A DNA stretch of 64,000 nt, taken from positions 74,896,389 through 74,960,388 of the forward strand of contig JACMZG010000008.1 in the NCBI GenBank assembly GCA_018340805.1. The letters run 5' to 3'. Positions 44,886 through 55,347 of this stretch are shown here, piece after piece (within the stretch, counting starts at the first letter, position 1; each line of letters opens with the position of its first letter). Under the pieces are notes generated by a model. The model was not told the origin of the DNA. It worked only from the letters and a program-made list of their open reading frames with translations, and did not search any database. The DNA is from Microvelia longipes. Its lineage: Eukaryota; Arthropoda; Insecta; Hemiptera; Veliidae. The position numbers and the translations under genes are program-made.

Positions 44886-46390
44886 TTTAAAAAATAATTT
44901 AAAAAACACTTTTAAAGTTTTAATTAAAAAGAAACCAAAAGTTTTATGGCATCCAACTGGAAAATTTTTAATGAAAAAGCTTACATAAAATTCCACTTTT
45001 AAAGTTTAAACCATAAATAATGTTCGCATAAGGAAAGTTGAAACATCAATAAATTTCTCAAACTACACCGACTGTACAGTAATTTTAGCCGATGAAAATG
45101 AGAATCTGGTATATTTTCCAAGTCTTGATACTCCTGAATTTCGATAAGTGCAACGTAAAACTAGTCTAAATTTGAAATATAAAAGAGTCCGTTTTACGCA
45201 ATTGATTAATCCAAATTTCGGGATATATTAGATTACAATACTGAGTATAAGAAGTGCGCGCAACGACAGGACACAGATGCACAGCCTAATAGAGATGCAC
45301 TCTATATAATATAATATATATTATATTATACAGATGCACTTATATAATATAATATATATTATATTATACAGATGCACTTATATAATATAATAAGTGCTAA
45401 AAGGACTAGAAAGCAGCTTGAGAGAAGTCATTTTAAGATTGGTCAAGATGCAAATGGCAAGGCATTGGAGGAACCAACCCACTTCAAGGACTTCCCTAAA
45501 GGAAACAGTTTTGTCTATGACAAAAATTTCTTATCTCAAGCTTAGTACCAATAGAGTATCTGCATAAAACAAAATTTTGCTCATAAAATGATTAAATGTG
45601 TTAAATAATATATTAAGCTGTAAAAAAATATTTAATTTAATTTTTAATAGTCGAAAAGCATTTAAAGAAGAGGAGGGGGAATGGGTGAGAGAGTGGGGTG
45701 AAAAAGGGACGTTCTAAAGGTTGGGTTGTTTAGGGTACAGAAGGGAGTTTTAGTTAGAAATATCGTAAGATCAACAGTTGTTACAGATCAATAGAATGTA
45801 AAGAAGACTGAAACAAAACAATTCCGTGTTCCAGGTAATACAATGCCTAAGGAACGTGATCATTACAGCTGTCAGTATCATCTTGTTGACAGTATAGAAT
45901 AAACTCTTATGAAAGTTGCTCTTTCATTCGGCCAAGCAATCGAGGCCGTTTTCCCGCCAAAAGAACATGTTTAAATATATTTTTCGTTTATTACTGTATC
46001 ATCAAAAGTATAAGTTTTTTCATTCTAATATTTTACAGGGTGTTCTTTTATACAACGTACTTAAAGATAATGCAAAATTATTTTTTTTTATAATAAAAAA
46101 ATGGGCAAATACTATATTATGTTTCTAACTATATTATAGTTCTACTCACTATTCAGACATGGTTGCGTTCCATTCACAACAACAAGTCTGCATTTATAAT
46201 CGAACCCAACCATCAGATATTAAAACAATAACCAAAATCATCCTTACAACAACCTTAATACTAAGGCAGCGGGAAGAGAGAATTAATTTAGAATTCCCTT
46301 GGAATCATTAACCACCATTGTGGTATATTTATATATCATGGTTTATATTTACAAGTCATATTCACTTTGTGTTTATTTAGTGATAATTAT
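44886..46390. other. AT-rich stretch with a 38-bp palindromic triplication
   Basis: At about 45292-45390 the words cagatgcacttatataatat and aatatatattatattata occur two to three times in tandem; each is self-complementary. No gene is recognisable elsewhere in the stretch; small frames at 45916-46128 lack domains. Confidence 0.55.
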
Positions 46391-47209
46391 TTTTACTTTT
46401 CCACATTTATACCGTAGGTATAAAGTAAGTAAAATTATAACTATAGTATTGGTAATGTCCTCCTATATAAAATTGTCTAAATCCACTGTTTACCTCGCAG
46501 GATGGTCTCACCTAAAGTATTGACCATTTCCCACGAGTCCTCGTTTTTCAGTATGACAGTTACTTTGGTGCCGGGTGTGATTGGCCCATATATCATGGTT
46601 AGATTTAGAAAAAAAAATATAGGAAAAGTATTGTGTTTGCGAAAAAATCCGAAACTGGAATGACACCAGAATTATCCGTTTCAGGTTTTTTCAAGATCTC
46701 CTAAGTGGTTTTCACATAGTTGTCTGTCTAAATGTGTGTGTGTGAATTTGTGTCATTCACATTCATTCATTACGTTTGTGTGTGTTATCATCGCAGCTCC
46801 TAGTGTATTTATGCTAGAGAGTTGAAACTTTCTACAAAAATCAGTCTACAGTGTAGTTGTGGTATTCGGAAAATATTTTTTTATGACGTCATTAACCAGC
46901 AACAATAACTTAGCAAAATTTCGAAAAATCATAAATTATTTTCCAAATAGCACAACAACAGCGGCAAACTGATTTTTGTACAAAATTTTAACTCTCTAGC
47001 ATAAAGACACTGGGAGCTACGGTGAAAAAAGACACACACACACACACACAACACACAAATACAGAGAACTTTGTGAAAACCACTCAGGTTTTCGCGAAGA
47101 ACCTAAAACAACCTGAACCAAAAACGCGAAACCATCCCGGTTTCGGATTATGTTGCAAACACAATTTCCTTTCCTATATACCTACGGTGCAAATGAGGAA
47201 AAGTAAAAA
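46391..47209. mobile_element. Family F palindrome (foldback form)
   Basis: Both ends are the family F terminus (ttttacttttccacatttat on the left, the inverted tgaggaaaagtaaaaa on the right). Arms of roughly 260 bp are inverted copies of each other around TGACGTCA (46884-46891). A stretch at about 46430-46615 interrupts the left arm and looks like a later insertion. No transposase is present. Confidence 0.7.
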
Positions 47210-47825
47210 TTATGAAAAGATATTTCTTCGATAAAAATTGTTTTTAATAAGGATGTTTTGAAGTTTTTGAGCACAATGAGGCCACAACCACATCCGTGGC
47301 TATTACATTTCTCAAGATATTCATATAGATAGCTTGCTGTTTTCTTGCATAACACTCTATTTCGTGTTTTTTCCTTGTTAGCTTAAACGGTAATATTATA
47401 AGCTACTATAATTTTTAAATCTACAGTGGGAAACCTCGTTTCTTGATTGGCAGTTTGTTTTTAAACGCATACATTCATTTAAGACAATACACTGCATTTA
47501 ATGTAAAATTTCGGGTTTATAACAATCAAAATATTGAATCTTGTTGCAAAGCCAGTATAATAGATTTTCTACACCAGCCACAAGCCCTTAGCCCTCACAC
47601 ATGTTACTATTAATTTCCATTTATATTACATCTCTCCAACATTTTCCTCAGAACTTATATGAATATAGTAGGTGGAAATAGATGTGGGTATAATAGGTAT
47701 GTTGATATGAATTAGTGGATATAATTAAGGAAATAGTATTAAAGGAAAGGAAACAGTATTAAAGGAATCTATCGTATAAAATATCGCTATTTTCTCAGGC
47801 AATCGTACATATAAATTTTAACTAT
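47210..47825. other. AT-rich spacer
   Basis: No gene is visible. A short local duplication (aaggaaatagtattaaagg) lies at about 47728-47767. Confidence 0.5.
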
Positions 47826-47827
47826 TA

Positions 47828-48908
47828 TTACTTTTCTTCCGTAGGTATATAAAAAAACAATTGTTTTGCAAAAAAATCTGAAACCGGAATGTCACCTGGA
47901 TTATCCCTTTTTAGGTGTTTTAAGGTCTCTTAAGTGTCTCAAATTTGTCTGTCTGTACGTGTGTGTTCATGTCTGTTATCAACCTAGCTCCCAGTGTATT
48001 TAGTGTAGAGAGTTGAAACTTTGCACAAAAAGCAGTCTATAGGTGCAGTTGTGCAATACGGAAAATAATGTTTTATGACGTCATTTACCCGTGTTTTCAA
48101 AAAAAATCATAAAACGCGAAAAAATGTATTTGTATTTGCAATTTATTTGAGATTTGGCATATAATAGTGTGTGACTCCTAAGAAATGTGACAAGCAAAAC
48201 GCAACGCTACATCTAGGAACTGTTCCATCATTCGACATTCCTCATCATTGATGGCTCAACATAATGTCATGTCCCACTCTGTTTCGTTACGTCTAACTCA
48301 TCTGGGCGCCGACAGAGCCTGAACTCACTCAGACCTTCATTAAAAACTCACCAGAAAAAAAGATGGACTATCGTAGTTTGAAAATTATCATCTTCCCGGC
48401 GGGAAAACTAGACTTAAAGTCTGATTTTTAGGCCAAGTTTCAACTGCCTAGCATAAACACAGTGGAAGTTATGCGTGACATAGACACACGCACACACATA
48501 CCCAGGACTACAGCATAATAATAACCACTCAGAACGTCATGAAAATGCGCAAAACGAATAATTAAGGTGATAACTCGGTTTCGGATTTTTAGGATGAACA
48601 CAATAATAATAATAATAATGTCTTGCGGCTCATCAGGGATAACTCCTGCGGGAACCACCTCGGGAGGTAGTAGCAACCGTTACACTCAGAGTGTATTCTA
48701 AAGTTGGCGATAATTTATCTAAACAATAATCTTCTATAAACTGAGAGCGTAACCTGGGATGCGAACCCCAGACCTCCGTGGATGTCAAAGGTCAGTATAA
48801 AGACTAACGCCTTAACGACCTCGGCCACAGAGGCGGCTGAGGTCGTCGCGGCTGGGTGAACACAATACTTTTTCTTATTCCTACAGTATTATAGGTGAAG
48901 AAAAGTAA
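47828..48908. mobile_element. Second family F palindrome, with family I and SINE insertions
   Basis: The left arm (47828-48085) starts tacttttcttccgtaggtat and reaches TGACGTCA at 48076-48083. The right arm (about 48425-48908) is its inverted copy. Between them lies a family I segment (48185-48345), and a SINE interrupts the right arm. Confidence 0.7.
48595..48867 (-). mobile_element. tRNA-derived SINE, copy 2, with target site duplication
   Basis: The body spans 48606-48856 and matches the SINE at 3110-3364 (box A complement ccttaacgacctcggcca; box B complement ggatgcgaacc; (ATT)n tail). The direct repeat tgaacacaata flanks it at 48595-48605 and 48857-48867. It carries about 25 extra bases at its 5' end (gaggtcgtcgcggctggg). 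Confidence 0.85.
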
Positions 48909-48909
48909 A

Positions 48910-49368
48910 AACATTAAAATTTGTTTAAACGAACGTCAGAAAATAAATATAACTGCAAGCGTGAGTATGTCATAACAGCAACAGAACATGCGAGATACGA
49001 ATTCAACAGATGTGAAGCGGCTACATCAGTTCGGATTTGTATTAATGATGAAACACTCTTAGTCTATGGAGCAGTGCCAGAGGCGTCATACGAGTGCCAA
49101 TGGCATTTTAGAGTTTTGTATATACACCTGAGGTTATAACCCAAACCGGATGCAATAAGGTCAGAACTCACACTAAATTAATTTACCATGGAAATTCTTT
49201 GAACGACATTTAAAGTGTTCTTACAATTCTTGCCAAGGGGCTCAATCGGGAGTAATTATATAATTATGTACATAAATATAAAACTAAGTAACAAACTGTC
49301 AACTAAATAAGCAAGAACATCTAGTTTGTATGTAAACTATTTTGTATTTAGCACTTTAAAACGTTAGA
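48910..49368. other. Spacer
   Basis: No gene or matched repeat. The short plus-strand frame at 48921-49139 has no recognisable domain. Confidence 0.45.
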
Positions 49369-49914
49369 TTAATAATCTTAGAATAATACTATATATAGAA
49401 GGAGCACTACTGATAACACGAAAGGCACTGGTGCACTTCAGTAATGCTGCCACCCAAACAATACACAATTTTCTAAAAAAAAGTTGGCAATACTTCCGGT
49501 TGCTGAATTATTATGTTCTATTATTAATTAATGATTGATTATTTATAAAATACTAATATAAATATCGGTGCATTACAATATTTAATACATTTTATTTTGA
49601 AGTTTAACGTATTTATTAAAATTATAATAAAAGTAGTAATAAAAGTACTAAATGTAGATTCTTGTATTCCGCCACCCTTTTGCCATATAAGACCGGTTTT
49701 TTAAATACTCAGCAGGTGTTTAAGTTATAATATTCGTTCTTTACGATCTTTCTTCATTAATATGTATGACACATATTTAAAATAATGTTTTGTTGTCAAG
49801 TTGGCAGCATTACTTAAGTGAACCAATCAACGGGCTTTCGTGTTATCAGTGGAATTACATTGTGCTTACGGTCCTGTGCTCCGTCTATATATAGTATTAT
49901 TCTAAATTAATAAT
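49369..49914. mobile_element. hAT-like MITE B, copy 2, 8-bp target duplication
   Basis: The element 49377-49906 (530 bp) begins CTTAGAATAATAC and ends GTATTATTCTAAA. It is closely similar to 41196-41735 throughout. TTAATAAT lies on both sides (49369-49376, 49907-49914). Confidence 0.87.
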
Positions 49915-50175
49915 TAACGTTAGATGATTCGATACTATAAGCATTCAAAAACGTTAGAGTCAGGATTCGATACTAACATCCAAAAAACGTTAGAGTCCAG
50001 GGATTCGATACTATATGCATCCAAAAAACGTTAGAGTCTGGGGATTCAATAGTATATGCATCAAAAAACGTTAGAATCTGGGATTCGATCGATGGATTCT
50101 GGGACATATTATATACCAAAACATTAAATAGAGAGATTTGATAATATACGCATCCAAAATTCGATAGGGTCCGGG
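49915..50175. repeat. ~42-bp tandem array
   Basis: Five to six degenerate units of ggattcgatactatatgcat followed by ccaaaaaacgttagagtc. Confidence 0.85.
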
Positions 50176-50744
50176 GATTTGATAGTAATAATCTAACTGT
50201 GTATTATGACTGTATATTATAATAATAATAACTGTATTATTATACATAATGTAATTTGATTCTATAACTAAAACGTTTTTATTATTACTATCATTATCCA
50301 GTCATGATTGTGGAAAAAAATGAACGAACTATAGGCCAACATTTTTATCTACTTTTCAAAATACTGATTCTAGATAAACAAGAGATAAAGGCTAAATAGA
50401 ACTGTCACTAATAAAACAGAAATATTAATTAAACAAATATTCATTTCTAATCTTGTCACACTAATGACTATTGATTCAAAATTTATACTTACGATTGATT
50501 ATAAAAGCTCTTTATACGGATAATTTTCGAAAAACCGGACCGCTTTGCGCCCTTGGCGCTACGCGTCTGGATAACTCCGTATAGCGTGGCGTATTCAAGG
50601 GCCGCTTAGGAGGTTTCCCTAGTGTGTTGTTTGTCGTTTTATATTCATCGCAGTTACATTACATGTTGCTATTGTAATTAGCGAGTTATGCGAGACACAG
50701 ACAGCAACATGAAATCCTATAAGAACGCCTTAAAACAAAACAGA
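50176..50744. other. AT-rich spacer with a GC patch
   Basis: No gene. At 50528-50618 a GC-rich patch has near-palindromic words (ggaccgctttgcgcc, ttggcgctacgcg). The end of the stretch (50670-50745) is a family F-like arm. Confidence 0.5.
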
Positions 50745-50755
50745 TAATTCTAATG

Positions 50756-50895
50756 AAAACTCGAGTTCTTAGTCACCCTAGGAACTCGAGTTCTTAGTCA
50801 CCCTAAGAACTCGAGTTCTTAGTCAACCTAAGAACTCGAGTTCTTAGTCACCTTAAGAACTCGAGATCTTAGTCACCTTAAGAACTCGAGTTATC
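50756..50895. repeat. 25-bp minisatellite with CTCGAG palindromes
   Basis: Six units of gaactcgagttcttagtcac followed by cctaa. Each unit contains the 12-base palindrome gaactcgagttc. Flanks read cagataattctaatgaaaac and, inverted, atcatcagaattatttgttt, so the array sits at the centre of a palindrome. Confidence 0.92.
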
Positions 50896-51560
50896 ATCAG
50901 AATTATTTGTTTTCTTTTAAGAAACTAGACCTAAAAATTGTTTTTAATTATACAATATTGATTATATAATAATCAATTTAATACAATAATAATTAATAGT
51001 TATAATCATATAGGATTTATGTTGTATTTATGATTTTTTATGTTGTTTTTTTTGTGTTTATGTAATATTGTGGATTTTATTCACCATAAAATACTTCTAT
51101 CTTCAGACGGTATAAAATGTGAATTTATTGACTAGTTTTTAGGGAGTAAAGAAACACTTTTCACTCCCAAGGGAAAAAGTTACTTTTCACTCCCTTGGGA
51201 GTGTTTCCTATAATTGGGGTTAGATCCCCCAAATCTTCGTAGGGGAAATTCACTAAAATTTAAACCCAACTCTATCCCCCTCCACAATCCCCACCTCATA
51301 AGCTCATTTTTTCTTCGAAAATTCGCTAAAATAGAAAATATTCCTGTGCTAGTGAAGGTAACTTGCTGAGTGGTAGCTAATCTTAAAATTATTTTATCAT
51401 CTTTTAAGTAATGAATAAAATACAATAAAATTATATCTTGCCTTGCGAAGAGAAGAAATTATAACAAACCTGTAACATAATACCGAAAGTAATTAGTAAT
51501 GCAACAAAAAAAAACAATAAATATAATACTAAATATGATAACTCTGGAACAGGGACAAAA
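50896..51560. other. AT-rich spacer
   Basis: No gene. An inverted pair, acttttcactccca/gggagtg..aagt, lies near 51155-51200. Confidence 0.5.
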
Positions 51561-51562
51561 TC

Positions 51563-51564
51563 TG

Positions 51565-51640
<76 letters not shown>
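51563..51640. repeat. (TA)n microsatellite
   Basis: TA dinucleotide run with one phase change. Confidence 0.95.
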
Positions 51641-51643
<3 letters not shown>

Positions 51644-52259
51644 AAGGATGATTCATTCAAGCATCTACACTAGCAATTCTACCACAAGATAATATCTTAC
51701 AACAAAGATAATACCTAATTCCACGATTGGTAGTTTGTAATATCAGCAGAATAATATCTAATAACAGTACATACATTTCATACAATAAAAATTAAACTAA
51801 AGCTGATAATGTGATGACACATGGCACGAAAGTTGGTCTTATATATGACTACATGCATGCCAGATCTCAAACCGATCAACATAAAACAACGTCGATAAAA
51901 CAATAACTTTATAAAACAAATTTTCCAGATAGCAAAACTAGACCTAAACATTGTTTTATTACCAAGATTCTCTTGCATAATCAAAAAAGAGAAATCTAGG
52001 GTCCGCGGGAAAAAGCACATAACTCAATTTTTTTTGTACGATTAAAGTATTTCTCAGACCTTACTTAACCAAACGTAAAAACCACTTAAGTCAAAACTAT
52101 CGTTAAATAAGATAAATGAATGGAAATACATTATGACTAAGTTAAAATTTTTATCAATTTAATACAATAATAATTAATAGTTATAATTATTATAATAATG
52201 ACTTATGTGCTTTTTCCCGCTGACCCTAGAAGCACACAGGGTGATACCATGATGTCACA
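51641..52259. other. AT-rich spacer with family D/F-like body sequence
   Basis: Around 51779-51900 the words aaaattaaactaaagctgat, aatgtgatgacac and ttggtcttatatatgactac match the AT-rich body of the family D/F repeats (compare 9525-9595 and 30905-30975). No gene is visible. Confidence 0.5.
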
Positions 52260-52264
52260 CACTG

Positions 52265-53345
52265 TTAAGTAAAGAGATTGTATAAAACTTAAGTAAGGGG
52301 CCCCGTAACTAGATGATCTTAAGAAAATACTATACTAAGATTGAACTGGGCACTATTTTTAGGTGAAAAGATTGTATAAAACTCAAACAAGAAGCCCCAA
52401 GACTCGATGATCTTAAGAAAATACTATACTAAGATTGAACTGGGCCCTATTTTTAGGTGAAAAGATTGTATAAAACTCAAACAAGAAGGCCAAGACTCGA
52501 TGATCATAAGAAAATACTATACTAAGATTGAACTGGGCCCTATTTTTAGGTGAAAAGATTGTATAAAACTCAAACAAGAAGCCAAGACTCGATGATCTTA
52601 AGAAAATACTATACTAAGATTGAACTGGGCCCTATTTTTAGGTGAAAAGATTGTATAAAACTCAAACAAGAAGCCCAAGACTCGATGATCTTAAGAAAAT
52701 ACTATACTAAGATTGAACTGGGCCCTATTTTTAGGTGAAAAGATTGTATAAAACTCAAAAAGAAGGCCCAAGACTCGATGATCTTAAGAAAACATACTAA
52801 GATTGAACTACTATTTTAGGTGAAAAGATTGTATAAAACCTCAAACAAGAAGGCCCAAGACTCGATGATCTTAAGAAAATACTATACTAAGATTGAACTG
52901 GGCCCTATTTTTAGGTGAAAAGATTGTATAAAACTCAAACAAGAAGGCCCAAGACTCGATGATCTTAAGAAACTATACTAAGATTGAACTGGGTCCTATT
53001 TTTAGGTGAAAAGATTGTATAAAACTCAAACAAGAAGGCCCAAGACTCGATGATCTTAAGAAAATACTATACTAAGATTGAACTGGGCCCTATTTTTAGG
53101 TGAAAAGATTGTATAAAACTCAAACAAGAAGCCCCAAGACTCGATGATCTTAAGAAAGACTTCAACAAAATTGAACGGGACCCTATTTTTAGGTAAAGAG
53201 ATTGTATTAAGTTCAAACAACTAGCCCCGCGACTTGATGACCTTAAGAAAGACTACACTAAGATTAAACGCAGGGCCCCATTTTTAGGTGATGAGATTGT
53301 ATACAACTCTTACAAGAGGCCCCGCGACTTAATGATGTTAAGACA
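52265..53345. repeat. ~92-bp satellite array
   Basis: About twelve units of gattgtataaaactcaaaca, agaagcccaagactcgatga, tcttaagaaaatactatact, aagattgaactgggccctat and ttttaggtgaaaa. Central units are nearly identical; the first and the last three are diverged, as expected for array edges. Confidence 0.95.
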
Positions 53346-53454
53346 GACTATACTAATCTCTACTGGGGCATAAACCCATTTTATTAGTAGGTTTACCTTT
53401 TTTTACTATATCTTTTTGGGGGCCCCTAGCCGGTGGGGGCCCTCCGCATTACAG

Positions 53455-53620
53455 GCCTATAGGAACACCACTGCAGATCAGACAAACTTTGTGAAAACTA
53501 CTTAGGAGGTCTTAAAAACAACTAAAGGGGCTCATTCCGATGACATTCCGGTTTCGGATTTTTTCGCAAACACAATACTTTTCCTTTATACCTACAGTAT
53601 AAATAAGAAAAAGTAAAAAA
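53455..53620 (-). repeat. Family F arm (inverted)
   Basis: aaactttgtgaaaactactt, aggaggtcttaaaaacaact, gacattccggtttcggattt and cctttatacctacagtataa lie in inverted family order. Confidence 0.65.
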
Positions 53621-54463
53621 GGACTAAGTTGGGATTACTTTATAGTTGTAAAAAGTTTTGTATGATGAGACCTGGATCCATAATTTCTAAACAAAATCTC
53701 TGCTCTTTCTTACGAAAAAAAATTTCTTATTTAACATTTCCAAGGAACGGAACCGTCGATGATACGTTTTGTCGACAAAGCACCTATCTCCTTTAAAGGA
53801 GAAAAGAAACAAATAAATATAACTTTTATGTTTTATTAAAAAACGTTTGAAATAAATCATTCAAATAACTTCCTTAACTAAAACGATTAGGAAAACGGAT
53901 AGAATGTTATAGGATTTGAAAATAAATATATTTCGTAGTCAGATAAAAAACCAGACAAAACTTTTTTTTTTAAACATGCATCAAGTAACAAGAAAAACTT
54001 TTCAAATAATACGTTGGGAACTTACGAAGCACGTGGTTAGATATTAGAAGGGCAAACAAGTATTAAAGACAGAAAATCCGGGTTTGCTCATACAAACGTT
54101 AGGAAAAACAATGACATCACAATGTCAATCTATTTTCTCTAACCTTTCTACAGATTGAGAGTATTATTGGATTAAAGTAGATCAAACTTAGATAGGATTT
54201 TGATTTCCTAAGGGACAAGGTGGCCAAAAAAACAATATAATATTTTAGTAACTAAACAACTTAGTTATTGTATCAATAAACTAAAACAACAGTACACGTT
54301 TTTAATTTATTTAAAGACGTGTAAAATTAAATAAATAAAATTTATTTAACACTAATAATATTCAGTGTACACGAATTTCAAAAAATAATTAAATAAAACA
54401 TAAAAAAACATTTACTAAATATCTAAAACTCAAAGTATAAGACCATATATTTTAAACTAGAAT

Positions 54464-54467
<4 letters not shown>
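53621..54467. other. AT-rich spacer
   Basis: I see no gene or matched repeat. Confidence 0.5.

Positions 54468-54525
<58 letters not shown>
54468..54525. repeat. (TA)n microsatellite
   Basis: TA dinucleotide run directly left of a family C repeat. Confidence 0.95.
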
Positions 54526-54528
<3 letters not shown>

Positions 54529-54534
54529 TATTTT

Positions 54535-54876
54535 GCAATAGCGGTATCACTATGATCTTCACATATCCACAATCTCAGATCTTCAAACTTTGCAGCTAAA
54601 GACTCTGACGAGGTGAGCGTTTGTGTACACGCTAAAGAATCCTTTTTAAACCTCCGTTAAGTCAAGGCCCGGTCGCAAGTCCGTGGTCAGAACACAACTT
54701 TTTTTATCGTCTGCAGCTTCATATCTACTTTCAACTAGTCTCCATAGCCATCGCCTCACCGGTTTTAAGAAGAACTCTTCGGTAGCTGATCTTCGTGTAT
54801 CGTCCATTCTTTCTGTTTCTAAGTGTTTTTGTATATATTTTTGTCTTTATGTATAGAGTTATATATATATATATAT
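54535..54876 (+). repeat. Family C repeat bounded by (TA)n, copy 2
   Basis: Matches 20995-21299 throughout, ending in tatttttgtctttatg and a short (TA)n. The BEL element's 5' LTR starts at the last base of that TA run. Confidence 0.65.
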
Positions 54877-55229
54877 TGTGGAAAATGCAGTCCTTTGTTT
54901 ATACAATCATTTGTTTAATTTTTGTTTTGTTTTGTTTTTGTAATTTATTTCTCTTTAAAAATGAATGTTGGCAAGACAAGGTATTATTTTGGTCTCCTTA
55001 GAAACATTGTTTTGAAAATGAAAAAGTTTTAAGTTTTGGGAAGCAAGTGAAGTCAGAAGCCATCTTGACACCGAAAGAAATGTTAAAATCTGAAATCTGT
55101 TTAAAATAGTTGTAAAACCGAAAAAATAGAATTTTGTTTTAAGTTAAAATCGGGTCTGTTTTGATTTATTTTAGACACTTTTAAGGTACGGGTAGTGCCT
55201 TGAAAGGACTTTCTCTTTTGATTCGGACA
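54877..55229 (+). repeat. 5' LTR of the BEL element
   Basis: 353 bp. Compared with the 3' LTR it carries a 16-bp insertion (atacaatcatttgttt) near its start, which duplicates the adjacent tttgttt, plus scattered changes. Confidence 0.93.
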
Positions 55230-55235
55230 AAAGAG

Positions 55236-55252
55236 TGGCGACCGTGACAGGA
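55236..55252 (+). promoter_or_regulatory. Primer binding site
   Basis: tggcgaccgtgacagga lies six bases after the LTR. This word is a common primer site in insect LTR elements, which I recall as tRNA-Arg. The tRNA identity is from memory. Confidence 0.7.
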
Positions 55253-55347
55253 CTCGGTTTGAGTTTTTCGGTTTTCGAGTTTCGGTTTTAAATTTTAATA
55301 GTAGAATCTCGGTTTTGGTTTTTTATTTTGAGTTCGTTTTGGTAAGT

